This document shows positions 54,413-63,967 of a DNA stretch of 64,000 bases, piece by piece. Numbering within the stretch: position 1 is the stretch's first letter; each line of letters begins with the position of its first letter. This DNA comes from Aquisediminimonas sp031376385 (lineage in GTDB: Bacteria; Pseudomonadota; Alphaproteobacteria; Sphingomonadales; Sphingomonadaceae). Where the stretch lies: the NCBI GenBank assembly GCA_031376385.1, contig JANMDQ010000013.1, forward strand, positions 124,001-188,000, written 5' to 3'. The notes below the pieces were generated by a model. The model saw nothing but the letters and a program-made list of their open reading frames with translations, was not told where the DNA came from and ran no database searches. The position numbers and the translations under genes are program-made.

Positions 54413-56043
54413 GTGAGACGTTCGATTATGTGATTGTTGGCGCAGGCACGGCTGGCTGTGTTCTGGCCAATCGGCTGTCCGCAGATGGGAAAACGACTGT
54501 ACTGCTGCTGGAGGCAGGAGGGTCAGACCGTACCGTCTGGATACAGCTTCCCATTGGCTATGGCCGCACTTTTTTCGACCCCCGCGTCAATTGGATGTAT
54601 GATACTGAATCGGTGCCCGGACTGGGCGGACGCAAAAGTTACTGGCCGCGCGGCAAAGTGATTGGTGGGTCGGGATCCATCAACGCGATGGTCCATGTGC
54701 GCGGCCAACGCCGTGATTTTGACGATTGGGCAGCGGCAGGCAATCCGGGATGGGGATGGGACGACGTGTTGCCTTACTTCATCAAAGCCGAAGACCATGA
54801 CCACGGGGCAAGCGACTGGCACGGCGCGGGCGGCCCTCAGCATGTGACGGATATATCCGCGCGCGCGCATCCGCTCTGCCAGACATTTATTGCGGCGGGT
54901 GAAGCGCTGGGCCTGCCCTTCACACCAGATCTCAACGGCCCCGGCAGTGAAGGTGTTGGCATTTACCAGATCAACACGCGAAACGGACGGCGGGCCTCGA
55001 CGGCGAACGAGTATCTGCGGCCAGCCATCAAACGTCGCACGGTCTGCTTGCGCACCAACGCCCATGCCACGCGCATCCTGTTTGACGGAAAACGCGCGGT
55101 CGGCGTCAACTATCGTCGCGGCGGCAAAAGTCAGCAAGTGCGCGCGGCGCGCGAGGTCATCTTGGCGGGTGGTTCCGTTAATTCACCGCAACTCTTGCAA
55201 TTGTCGGGCATTGGCAATGCGAGTTTGCTCAAATCACTGGGCATCGAACCGTTGGTTGATGCTAAGGCGGTCGGGCAGAATTTGCAGGATCATTTAGCGG
55301 TTAGTTATTTTTATAAAACGTCGGTGCCGACGCTCAATGATGAGCTGGGTCCGCTGATCGGCAAGATCAAGGCTAGTCTCCGTTATGGTCTGAACCGAAC
55401 CGGCCCATTGTCAATGAGCGTTAATCAAGGCGGCGGTTTCGTGCGTAGCGCACCAGATCAGCCCCGGGTCAACTTGCAACTCTATTTCAGCCCCGTGAGC
55501 TATACCCAGTCGCCACTGTCTGAACGTAAGCTGCTTAATCCCGATCCTTTTTCCGCCTTCCTTCTATCTTTCAACAGTTGTCGCCCGACCAGCCGGGGGT
55601 ATTTACATATCAAATCATCTGATCCGTTTTGCTATCCCTTGATACAGCCAAATTATCTATCGACCGATCTGGATATAGAGGAGGCACTGGCTGGCAACCG
55701 CATGCTACGCGCGCTTGCTGCCACTAAACCGCTCTCCGACATCATCATTGATGAGCTGCTTCCAGGCCGTGATTTGCAAAGCGATGACGATTTGCTTGAT
55801 GATTTCCGAAAGCGTGCAGACACGGTTTATCATCCTTCATCAACGTGCATGATGGGTGTTGATCCTGTGGGATCGGTTGTTGATGCTCGGCTCAGGGTGC
55901 ACGGCGTCAAAGGTCTGCGTGTTGTTGATGCGTCAGTTTTCCCAACGATCACCTCAGGTAATATCAATGCACCCACAGTGATGGTCGCGGAAAAAGGGGC
56001 AGCAATGATCCTCGAAGATTTGCGGAATAACCCGTTAAAATAA
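54409..56043 (+). CDS. GMC oxidoreductase, choline/alcohol dehydrogenase type
   Basis: A FAD enzyme of 544 residues. The dinucleotide site is VIVGAGTAGCVLANRLS, followed by PRGKVIGGSGSINAM near the flavin and the second GMC signature GGSVNSPQLLQLSGIG. The catalytic His475 is in YHPSSTCMMG, with the partner Asn at 518 or 520 in SGNINAP. The family includes choline dehydrogenase BetA and general alcohol dehydrogenases, and sequence alone does not settle which. Last gene of the operon, coupled to the enolase-superfamily gene by ATGA. Confidence 0.88.
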   Translation: MSETFDYVIVGAGTAGCVLANRLSADGKTTVLLLEAGGSDRTVWIQLPIGYGRTFFDPRVNWMYDTESVPGLGGRKSYWPRGKVIGGSGSINAMVHVRGQRRDFDDWAAAGNPGWGWDDVLPYFIKAEDHDHGASDWHGAGGPQHVTDISARAHPLCQTFIAAGEALGLPFTPDLNGPGSEGVGIYQINTRNGRRASTANEYLRPAIKRRTVCLRTNAHATRILFDGKRAVGVNYRRGGKSQQVRAAREVILAGGSVNSPQLLQLSGIGNASLLKSLGIEPLVDAKAVGQNLQDHLAVSYFYKTSVPTLNDELGPLIGKIKASLRYGLNRTGPLSMSVNQGGGFVRSAPDQPRVNLQLYFSPVSYTQSPLSERKLLNPDPFSAFLLSFNSCRPTSRGYLHIKSSDPFCYPLIQPNYLSTDLDIEEALAGNRMLRALAATKPLSDIIIDELLPGRDLQSDDDLLDDFRKRADTVYHPSSTCMMGVDPVGSVVDARLRVHGVKGLRVVDASVFPTITSGNINAPTVMVAEKGAAMILEDLRNNPLK

Positions 56044-56106
56044 TTTACCAGTCGGCTCAACATGTGCTAGTATCCGTACTTGGTCAAAGCGCGGGAGGGA
56101 GCGGCT

Positions 56107-57039
56107 ATGCATAACAAGATCGATCTGCGGCAATTGCCTCCGCTTAAGGCCTTGAAGGGTTTTGAAGCCGCAACGCGTCACCAAAGTATCCGCGATGCTG
56201 CTGACGAACTTTGCCTTACACATCCTGCTGTTAGTCATCAGGTTCAATTGGTCGAAGACGCACTCGGCGTAACTCTTTTTGTACAAGAGGGTCGACACAT
56301 TGTCTCCACTGAAGAAGGGAAGGTGCTCTACCCCTATGTACGTGCAGCGTTTGAGTCGCTGCTTGAGGGTGTGGAAGAAGTTCACCGCAACGCCCTCGAT
56401 AAACCACTGCGGGTGCAGACTTATGTAACAGCATCAATCCGCTGGTTGGCCAAGCGCGTGCCGCAGTTTTTGGCAGACCACCCGGAAGTCAAGCTTTCGC
56501 TGAACACATGCGCGGTCGAATGGGAATTTGACGACGTCCACGCCGATGTGGGGCTAGTTTACTGTGAGACCGATCCCGATCCTGCTAAATTTCATTGGGT
56601 TCCGCTGTATGAATATGCCCTGTTCCCGGTATGCAGCCCAGCAGTGGCCAAGGGAATGGGAAAGCAGCCAGTGGCGCAAGACTTGATGAATAAGTCACTG
56701 GTCGCCATCTACACCGAAGTGCAGAATTGGGAGACATGGTTTGTTTCGGCAGGTGTCGTTTTTGAACCCTCGGTGCCTTACCTCATGGTTGATACTTTGG
56801 CGGTGGCGCTTGAGATGGCGTTGAACGGAGAGGGGATTGCGCTCGTCAATGGCCCCTTTGTTGAACAGGATTTGGAGTCCGGTCGCCTTGTTAAGGCCAT
56901 AGATCATAAAGCCGTGTGTCCCGGTGCTTGGGGACTCATTTGCCGGAAAGACATGAAAGAAAATCTTCGTATACGTACCTTCATGGACTGGGTGGCGAAG
57001 AAGGTTGAAGCGGACCGCGTGCTGACCGGAGCCGGCTAG
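56107..57039 (+). CDS. LysR-type regulator, GcvA-like
   Basis: A protein of 310 residues. It begins LRQLPPLKALKGFEAATRHQSIRDAADELCLTHPAVSHQV, a GcvA/AmpR-like helix-turn-helix, followed by the wing LFVQEG and an effector-binding domain. ATG 56107 is chosen for the GGGAGGGAG five bases upstream, rather than TTG 56080. It lies 63 bases behind the GMC gene, in the same direction, and could be partly co-transcribed. Its stop interlocks with that of the convergent dehydrogenase. It is distinct from the LysR at 35.9 kb. Confidence 0.88.
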   Translation: MHNKIDLRQLPPLKALKGFEAATRHQSIRDAADELCLTHPAVSHQVQLVEDALGVTLFVQEGRHIVSTEEGKVLYPYVRAAFESLLEGVEEVHRNALDKPLRVQTYVTASIRWLAKRVPQFLADHPEVKLSLNTCAVEWEFDDVHADVGLVYCETDPDPAKFHWVPLYEYALFPVCSPAVAKGMGKQPVAQDLMNKSLVAIYTEVQNWETWFVSAGVVFEPSVPYLMVDTLAVALEMALNGEGIALVNGPFVEQDLESGRLVKAIDHKAVCPGAWGLICRKDMKENLRIRTFMDWVAKKVEADRVLTGAG

Positions 57040-57989
57040 CGTTTCGGCACCACTTCATACCCCGGCTCTTCGGGCTCATCATCAATCATATCGGCAGGAA
57101 AGCCGGTGCCTAAAACCCTGATGCCAAGCGGCTCTTCATAACGTCGAATGATATTGGGCGAAAACTCTCGCGACCCGAACCGGGCTTCGCCATCCTTGAA
57201 GATGCTCACGATTAGAGGGGATAGTTCGACGGGCACACTGGCTGCGTGAGCAATATTGTTAAACAGTCCGACGTCTTTGCTCACCAAATCCATTGTGAAA
57301 TTGATGTCGCGGCTGCCGTTGAGGATGACTTGACTTTCGGTTTCGTGCACAAAACTGTTACCTGATGAAATCCTGATCGCTTCGTAAGTCGTATTCATGT
57401 CAAGACCAATAGCTTTGCACGTGGTCAATGCTTCAGCAAGAGCGACCAAATGTACAGTGCAAAGATAGTTGGTCATGACCTTCAACTGCGATGCAGTACC
57501 CAGTTCTCCAGTATGAAGAATGCGGCGGCCCATTGTAGTCAACACGGGCAAAACGAATTCAAACGCTGCGCGCGGCCCGCCCGCAAAAATCGCGATATTG
57601 CCTGTGTCGGCGCGGTGGCATCCGCCAGACACGGGGCATTCCATAAACATCGCGCCGCACGCCTCAACTAGGCCACCCAGCCGAATGATTTCACTATGGT
57701 CAGTTGTGCTCATTTCCAGCCAGACCTGACCGGGGCGCATGATTTGCAAAAATCCATCTGCGCCCTCAGCGACTGCCGCACTGGCCGCAGGCGAAGGCAG
57801 GCAAGTGATGATCAGATCAACCGCTTCGCCTAGTGCCCTTGGCGACGCCGCGGCGACTGCGCCCCGCGCAACATATTCTGCGGCGAGGGCCTCATCAAGA
57901 TCACGGACGACAACGTCATGTCCATTACGAATAAGGCTACCCGCAAGCTTCCCGCCGACATTGCCCAACCCAATAAAACCAATTTTCAT
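57036..57989 (-). CDS. NAD(P)-dependent beta-hydroxyacid dehydrogenase (HIBADH/GLYR family)
   Basis: A protein of 317 residues. The nucleotide site is IGFIGLGNVGGKLAGSL, the substrate loop is FMECPVSGGCHRADTG, and the catalytic lysine is in SQLKVMTNYL. The family oxidises 3-hydroxyacids or reduces semialdehydes. ATG 57989 is the natural start; the frame upstream is not conserved-looking. On the opposite strand from its neighbours, it may handle a hydroxyacid product of the adjacent GMC/enolase-type operon, which is context only. Confidence 0.87.
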   Translation of the reverse strand: MKIGFIGLGNVGGKLAGSLIRNGHDVVVRDLDEALAAEYVARGAVAAASPRALGEAVDLIITCLPSPAASAAVAEGADGFLQIMRPGQVWLEMSTTDHSEIIRLGGLVEACGAMFMECPVSGGCHRADTGNIAIFAGGPRAAFEFVLPVLTTMGRRILHTGELGTASQLKVMTNYLCTVHLVALAEALTTCKAIGLDMNTTYEAIRISSGNSFVHETESQVILNGSRDINFTMDLVSKDVGLFNNIAHAASVPVELSPLIVSIFKDGEARFGSREFSPNIIRRYEEPLGIRVLGTGFPADMIDDEPEEPGYEVVPKR

Positions 57990-58084
57990 ACGCAAGGTTA
58001 AGCCGCTGGGTTGCCACTGCCACAATTGAATATTTTATGCGAAGGGGTGAAATTTTTTGCGGCATGCTGCCTATGAAGCCCAGC

Positions 58085-58876
58085 CTATCGAGTAATGTGC
58101 CTCCGAAGTTCTTGCTTTGCCAACAAAGCGTTCGTCAACCGTGTTCGGGCAAGCGCGCAAACCACTTTGCGATCGGGAAGAGCGCTAGGATCAAAGGGTT
58201 CTAGGAAATGGACGCCAACGTCATAACTGCCCGGCCGGGTAAAAGCACGCCATGCGCTTTCCCAGCCTGTCTCTTCACCAAGCCACGCGATGTTGGGCCC
58301 GACCTTGCCGAAATCGAGCAATACCGGTTGGATCATCATAGGTCTGGGGGGCGGGGCTAGCGTAGCAAACAGCGACTGCTTAAATGGCAAGAGTCCTCGT
58401 CCATCCGACGTAGTGCCTTCGGGGAACAGCGTTACAGACCAGTTCTCAGCAATTGCCTCTCGCAGCTGAGCAATTTGACCAGCGACATTTTGCTTGTCAG
58501 TTCGGCTGACAAAGATAGTGCGATTAAGTGTCGCGAGCCAACCAATGAGGGGCCATTTGCGCACGCCATCCTGTGCGACAAAAGCCGTACCGGTGATCCC
58601 AGCCAATATGGGGATATCGTGCCATGAAAGATGATTGGCAACAAAGAATACATCCTTGCGTAGCGGCTGACCGTATACCCTGACTTTGGCGCCCAGCGCA
58701 CGGGCGGCGATACGGAGAAATAGCATTGCCCAAGGGGATGGCATTTTAAGCAAGAGCCAAATCAGGTGCAGCGGCAGCAGAAGGAGCAGCGGCACCGCTA
58801 TCCATCCTGCCCGCACCGCGAAAAGGAGATACGCCTGCGGCTCAGCTTTAGGAATCGCGATGGAAAGAGTCGTCAT
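58085..58876 (-). CDS. 1-acyl-sn-glycerol-3-phosphate acyltransferase (PlsC-like)
   Basis: A protein of 263 residues. A membrane segment at about 17-43 precedes the acyltransferase motifs NHLSWHD (81-87, the HX4D site) and FPEGTTS (151-157). It transfers acyl groups in phospholipid or ornithine-lipid synthesis at the inner membrane. The start ATG 58876 has GGGGAG six bases upstream. It looks like a housekeeping insertion in the amine locus. Confidence 0.9.
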   Translation of the reverse strand: MTTLSIAIPKAEPQAYLLFAVRAGWIAVPLLLLLPLHLIWLLLKMPSPWAMLFLRIAARALGAKVRVYGQPLRKDVFFVANHLSWHDIPILAGITGTAFVAQDGVRKWPLIGWLATLNRTIFVSRTDKQNVAGQIAQLREAIAENWSVTLFPEGTTSDGRGLLPFKQSLFATLAPPPRPMMIQPVLLDFGKVGPNIAWLGEETGWESAWRAFTRPGSYDVGVHFLEPFDPSALPDRKVVCALARTRLTNALLAKQELRRHITR

Positions 58877-58900
58877 TGCTATCTCCCCTAGTGTCGTTCT

Positions 58901-58929
58901 TTGACAGTAAGAGGTTTCCTTTGCAAAAT
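58901..58929 (+). promoter_or_regulatory. Putative promoter of the dehydrogenase pair
   Basis: TTGACA (58901-58906), 17 bases, then CAAAAT (58924-58929) fits a sigma-70 promoter for the plus-strand genes starting at 59102. A short palindrome GCACA-TT-TGTGC at 59029-59040 lies between it and the gene and could bind a regulator. Confidence 0.4.
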
Positions 58930-59101
58930 TAGTGTGACGTGGCTGTTACGGACATTCAGCCGACATTCCCGGCTCCGAAAAGCTCAGCCTTTCAACCATA
59001 AAATTTTTTGAACCAATCGTTGCGAATTGCACATTTGTGCTTTGTCGCGGGTGCGCCCTAAGCCCAGTTTAAGAGAACCCTTGGGAAGAGACGGAATTTC
59101 A

Positions 59102-61519
59102 ATGCAAACCAGTGCTCGGGTAGTTGTCATAGGCGGCGGGATTATGGGGGCGAGCTTGCTCTACCATCTCGCCGAACTCGGCTGGACGGATTGTCTGTTG
59201 ATCGAGAAGGACGAGCTGACATCCGGTTCCACTTGGCATGCTGCCGGGCAATGCCCCAATATCACCGGCAGCTATAATCTGGCGAAGATGCACGCCTATT
59301 CGAACGATCTTTATCCAAAACTGGAGGAGCTGACCGGGCAGTATGTCAGCTGGCATAAATCAGGCGGCATAAGGCTGGCGACCAATTCGCGTGAGCTTGC
59401 GTGGATGCGTTACATTGAGGGCTTTTCGAAGATCATCGGCTTTGAGATGGAGATCATCCCGCCGGAGGAAATCCTGAAGCACAACCCGTTTATGACGCTT
59501 GATGGCGTGATCGCCGGCGCGCGGACGACTGAAGACGGTCATGCCGATCCGTCCGGAATCTGCAATGCGCTTGCCATCGGTGCCAAGAATATGGGCGCGA
59601 AGATTGTTCGCAAAACCCTGGTTACTGGCCTAACGCAACTGCCATCGGGTGAGTGGGATGTGGTCACTGATAACGGCGCAGTGCGCGCAGAGATCGTCGT
59701 CAATGCGGCGGGATGCTACGCGCGGCAGATCGCGCAGATGGTAGGCATCGACATTCCGGTGACCAATATGGAGCATCATTACGTCGTCACCGATCCTATC
59801 CCCGCGTTCAAGGATCGAGAGGAGGAAATTCCGGTTATGCGTTGCCCGCATGTCTCGGGCTATTTCCGGCAGGAGCAGAAGAGCGGGTTGATCGGTGTTT
59901 ATGAAAGCACCGGCTTGGCCGAGGCATGGGCGCCGCGCGGCGGGCATCCCGAATGGGATTCGACCAGCGAGCTGTTCCCCGAAGATCTTGAGCGGATTGC
60001 TCCATGGCTTGAACGCGCGATAGAGCGCATGCCCATATTTGGCGAAGTGGGTTTGAGACGTTTCGTCAACGGTGCGATCCCGCATACGCCAGACGGTGGG
60101 CCGTTGCTTGGGCCAGCTGTTGGCCTCAAGAATTTCTGGCATTGTTGCGGCACTAGCTTTGGCATTGCGCAGGGCGGCGGCGCTGGCAAATATATGGCCC
60201 AGTGGATGGTCTTTGGCGATGCCGACATCAACATGACCGAATTCGATCCGCGTCGCTATGGCCCCTATGCCGACGAGCAGTATAGTCGCGACAAAGTGTT
60301 CCTGGATTACCGGATGACCTTCACCACGCGCCTTCCAGGTGAGGAAGAGCCCGATGGCCGCCCGCAAAAGATGAGCGGACTCTATGAAAAGCTGAGGGTG
60401 CAAGGCGCGGTCTATGGCGAAACTTATGGATGGGAGCGGCCTAAATATTTTGCGCTAGATGGTGCCGAGGAAGAAGGCGGATATCAACGCACCAACAGCT
60501 TTGACGCAGTCGCGGCTGAAGTCAAAGCGGTGGCGGAGCGGGTGGGTGTGCTCGATCTGTCGGGCTTTGCTAAATATGATGTGATGGGCCCGGATGCTGA
60601 GGCTTTCTTGAACCGTATTTGCGCCAATCGCATGCCCAAGAAATTGGACGGAATTGGCCTTGTCCATCCGCTATCGGTGCAGGGTCGGATTTATGGTGAG
60701 ATGACCGTCACACGCTTTGCCGATGATCATTTCTATTGCCTCTCCGCTGCCGCCGCTGAGCAGCGCGACTGGGACCTTCTTATCCAGAGCAAATTGCCGA
60801 GCGAAGACGTGACCATTCGCAACTTGACCATGGACCTTGGCGTGCTGGTGATGAATGGGCCGCGTTCACGCGATGTGCTGGAAAAGCTGACCAATGGCGA
60901 CCTCAGCAATGAGGGCTTTCGGTGGCTGAGCGGTCAGGAGATCACAATCGCCGGTATCAAGATGCGGGCGTTGCGGGTCTCCTATGCAGGCGAGCTTGGC
61001 TGGGAATTGCATCCAGCGATGGATGATCTTGCGGCGCTATATGACGCTGTGTGGGAAGCGGGCCAAGAATTTGGCATCATCAATTACGGACTTTACGCGG
61101 CCAATACGATGCGGGTGGAAAAGGGTTATAAGGCTTGGGGGTCAGAACTCACCAACGAGCTGACGATGATGGAGGCCGATATGCAGCGCTTCATCAACTT
61201 CAAGAAAGAGGATTTCATTGGCAAACAGGCGACTCTCGATGCACCCGATCGCTTCCGCATCGTTTACGGCGAAGTCGATGCGACCAACGTCGATGTGCGC
61301 GGCGCTGAGCCTTGTTTAGTGGGCGATTTATGCATCGGCTTGACCACATCTGGCGGATACGGCCACCGCGTTGGCAAGAGCCTGTTCTTTGCGTGTGTGC
61401 CGATTGAAAACTCCGCACCGGGATCGAACTTTGACATCATGCTGCAGGGGGAGCGGCGCGCGGGCACGGTGCTTGAACACCCCGTTTATGATCCTGACAA
61501 TGCGAAGATGAAGGTTTGA
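59102..61519 (+). CDS. Dimethylglycine/sarcosine dehydrogenase-like protein 1
   Basis: A two-part enzyme of 805 residues. The N-terminal DAO flavoprotein domain has VVVIGGGIMGASLLYHLAE, and TWHAAG supplies the histidine that binds FAD covalently in dimethylglycine dehydrogenase. The C-terminal GcvT/folate domain runs from about 420 to the end (RVSYAGELGWELHP). It would oxidise an N-methyl group and transfer the methylene to THF. ATG 59102 is preferred over the upstream frame from 59027. Three bases separate it from its paralogue. Confidence 0.9.
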   Translation: MQTSARVVVIGGGIMGASLLYHLAELGWTDCLLIEKDELTSGSTWHAAGQCPNITGSYNLAKMHAYSNDLYPKLEELTGQYVSWHKSGGIRLATNSRELAWMRYIEGFSKIIGFEMEIIPPEEILKHNPFMTLDGVIAGARTTEDGHADPSGICNALAIGAKNMGAKIVRKTLVTGLTQLPSGEWDVVTDNGAVRAEIVVNAAGCYARQIAQMVGIDIPVTNMEHHYVVTDPIPAFKDREEEIPVMRCPHVSGYFRQEQKSGLIGVYESTGLAEAWAPRGGHPEWDSTSELFPEDLERIAPWLERAIERMPIFGEVGLRRFVNGAIPHTPDGGPLLGPAVGLKNFWHCCGTSFGIAQGGGAGKYMAQWMVFGDADINMTEFDPRRYGPYADEQYSRDKVFLDYRMTFTTRLPGEEEPDGRPQKMSGLYEKLRVQGAVYGETYGWERPKYFALDGAEEEGGYQRTNSFDAVAAEVKAVAERVGVLDLSGFAKYDVMGPDAEAFLNRICANRMPKKLDGIGLVHPLSVQGRIYGEMTVTRFADDHFYCLSAAAAEQRDWDLLIQSKLPSEDVTIRNLTMDLGVLVMNGPRSRDVLEKLTNGDLSNEGFRWLSGQEITIAGIKMRALRVSYAGELGWELHPAMDDLAALYDAVWEAGQEFGIINYGLYAANTMRVEKGYKAWGSELTNELTMMEADMQRFINFKKEDFIGKQATLDAPDRFRIVYGEVDATNVDVRGAEPCLVGDLCIGLTTSGGYGHRVGKSLFFACVPIENSAPGSNFDIMLQGERRAGTVLEHPVYDPDNAKMKV

Positions 61520-61522
61520 TCG

Positions 61523-63967
61523 GTGGCTGAACTTCCCAAAAAAGCAAAGGTCGTCATCGTCGGTGGCGGCGTCATCGGCTGTTCGATTGCTTACCACCTG
61601 ACCAAGATTGGTTGGGATGATGTTGTTTTGCTCGAACGCAAGCAGCTGACCAGCGGGACGACATGGCATGCGGCAGGACTTGTTGGGCAACTCCGTCCTT
61701 CGATCAATATGACCAAGCTCGCCAAGTATACTGGCGAACTCTATCGCGGGCTTGAAGGTGAAACAGGCCAAGCGACCGGTTACCGGCAGTGCGGCTCGAT
61801 CTCGATGGCGACCAATAAGGAGCGATTTGAGGAGCTGAAGCGGAGCGCCTCTATGGCCAAAGTCTTTGACCTGCCGGTCCACGTCGTAACGCCCGAAGAG
61901 ATCAAAGCGCTGGCCAACATCGTCAATGTCGATGATATTGTCGGCGGTATACATATCCCGAGCGATGGCTATGCCAATGCGGTGGATATCACGCAGGCAC
62001 TGGCCAAGGGTGCGCGCACCGGTGGCGCTAAGATATTTGAAAACACTAAAGTCACCAAAATTCGCCATAACGGCGACCGTGTGACGGGGGTTGATACCGA
62101 CGAAGGCTGCATTGACGCCGACTATGTCGTCATTTGCGGTGGCATGTGGACACGCGATTTGGCCGCAAGCGTTGGCGTCGCCGCACCGCTTCATGCCTGC
62201 GAACATTATTATGTGCTGTTCGAAGGCGTGGAGGGAATTGACAACACGCTGCCCGTGCTGCGCGATTATGATTATTGCGGATATTATAAATATGACGCAG
62301 GCAAATTGCTCGTCGGTGCGTTTGAACCCAATGCACGGCCGTGGGGCATGGACGGCATTTCCGAAGATTTCTGCTTTGATGAAATCGCTGGAAGCTTTGA
62401 ACATTTCGAGCCGTTACTGATGGACGCCATGCGCCGCGTGCCTTCACTGGAAAACGCGGGTATCCAAAAATTCTTCTGTGGCCCGGAGAGCTTCACGCCC
62501 GACGTGCGTTACCATTTGGGCGAAAGTGCGGAGTTGAAAGGGTGTTTTGTCGCTGCTGGCCTTAACTCCATCGGCCTGCAATCGGCAGGCGGCATTGGCA
62601 AGGTCATGGCCGACTGGATCCGAGACGGCATCCCGCCTGCGGATTTATGGAGCGTCGATATCCGTCGCAACATGCCGTTCCAGATCAACCGCAAATATCT
62701 GCGCGAACGGGTGACCGAGAGCCTCGGCCTGCTTTACGCGACTCACTATCCGTTCAAACAATATCAAACCGCGCGCGGCGTTCGTAAATCAGTGCTGCAC
62801 GACCGGTTGGCGGCAGCAGGCGCCTGTTTCGGCGAAGCGTTCGGCTGGGAACGGGCTAACTGGTACGGCGAACCCGGCAGTACGCCAAAATATGAATATA
62901 GCTATGGCCGGCAGAATTGGTTTGAGGCCAATGCAGCGGAGTGCAACGCGGTGCGCGAATCTGTGGGTCTGTTCGACCAAAGCTCCTTTGCCAAATTCCG
63001 GTTGGAGGGCCGCGATGCCTGCGCAGTGCTGAACCGCGTTTGCGCCAATGATGTCGATGTTGAACCGGGCAAGCTGGTCTATACCCAGTGGCTGAATGAC
63101 AAGGGCGGGATTGAGGCGGACCTGACCGTTACGCGCCTTTCCGAAACCGCATATCTGATCGTCACGGGTGCCGAGACCGAAGTAAAGGATTTCAACTGGC
63201 TGAAACGCAACACGCCGGGTGACGCGCATGCGGTGCTGACCAATGTGTCATCGGGGATGGGTGTCATCTCGATCATGGGACCCAACAGCCGCGCACTCCT
63301 CCAATCGATCTGTCCCAATGATCTGTCACACGAAGCCTTCCCCTTTGCGACGTCTCAAGAGATCGAACTCGGCTATGCCATCGTCCGCGCATCGCGCATC
63401 ACTTATGTGGGGGAACTGGGTTGGGAGCTTTACATCCCCACCGAATTCATGACCGGCGTGTATGACGAGATCGTTGCGGCGGGCGCGGCGTTCGGCCTCA
63501 AACATTGCGGCTATCATGCGCTCAACGCACTGCGCATGGAAAAGGCCTATCGCCACTGGGGCCATGATATTACCGACGAGGATACGCCGCTGGAGGCGGG
63601 CCTTGGCTTTGCCGTGAAGATGGACAAACCCGCTGGCTTTATCGGGCGCGAGGCGCTGTTGAAGCAAAAGGAGGAAGGGCTGAAGCAACGCCTCGTCCAG
63701 TTCTTGCTCAAATCACCCGAACCAATGCTCTATCACAATGAGCCAATTTGGAAGGGCGATTTCATCGCAGGCTATATACGCTCCGGCATGTACACGCATG
63801 GCCTCGGCGGCGCGTGCGGACTTGGCTATGTGACCTCAGAAGATGGCGGCTTGGTCGGGCCAATCGGTGCGGATGATTATGAGATCGAAATCGCGGGCGT
63901 CCGCTATCCCGTCACCGCCTCGCTCAAACCCCTTTACGACCCAACAAACGCACGGATAAAAATCTGA
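61523..63967 (+). CDS. Dimethylglycine/sarcosine dehydrogenase-like protein 2
   Basis: A protein of 814 residues with the same architecture: VVIVGGGVIGCSIAYHLTK, the flavinylation motif TTWHAAGLVGQLRPS, and a C-terminal GcvT domain from about 435 containing SRITYVGELGWELYIP and LNALRMEKAYRHWGHD. It is clearly diverged from the gene before it, so the two probably act on different N-methyl amino acids. It starts at GTG 61523 with AAGG upstream. Its stop overlaps a further gene by one base. Confidence 0.9.
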   Translation: MAELPKKAKVVIVGGGVIGCSIAYHLTKIGWDDVVLLERKQLTSGTTWHAAGLVGQLRPSINMTKLAKYTGELYRGLEGETGQATGYRQCGSISMATNKERFEELKRSASMAKVFDLPVHVVTPEEIKALANIVNVDDIVGGIHIPSDGYANAVDITQALAKGARTGGAKIFENTKVTKIRHNGDRVTGVDTDEGCIDADYVVICGGMWTRDLAASVGVAAPLHACEHYYVLFEGVEGIDNTLPVLRDYDYCGYYKYDAGKLLVGAFEPNARPWGMDGISEDFCFDEIAGSFEHFEPLLMDAMRRVPSLENAGIQKFFCGPESFTPDVRYHLGESAELKGCFVAAGLNSIGLQSAGGIGKVMADWIRDGIPPADLWSVDIRRNMPFQINRKYLRERVTESLGLLYATHYPFKQYQTARGVRKSVLHDRLAAAGACFGEAFGWERANWYGEPGSTPKYEYSYGRQNWFEANAAECNAVRESVGLFDQSSFAKFRLEGRDACAVLNRVCANDVDVEPGKLVYTQWLNDKGGIEADLTVTRLSETAYLIVTGAETEVKDFNWLKRNTPGDAHAVLTNVSSGMGVISIMGPNSRALLQSICPNDLSHEAFPFATSQEIELGYAIVRASRITYVGELGWELYIPTEFMTGVYDEIVAAGAAFGLKHCGYHALNALRMEKAYRHWGHDITDEDTPLEAGLGFAVKMDKPAGFIGREALLKQKEEGLKQRLVQFLLKSPEPMLYHNEPIWKGDFIAGYIRSGMYTHGLGGACGLGYVTSEDGGLVGPIGADDYEIEIAGVRYPVTASLKPLYDPTNARIKI

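Noticed and set aside
61328..62404. Minus-strand ORF of 358 codons across the two dehydrogenase genes
   Set aside because: It spans the junction of two certain plus-strand genes and has no start signal or known motif.
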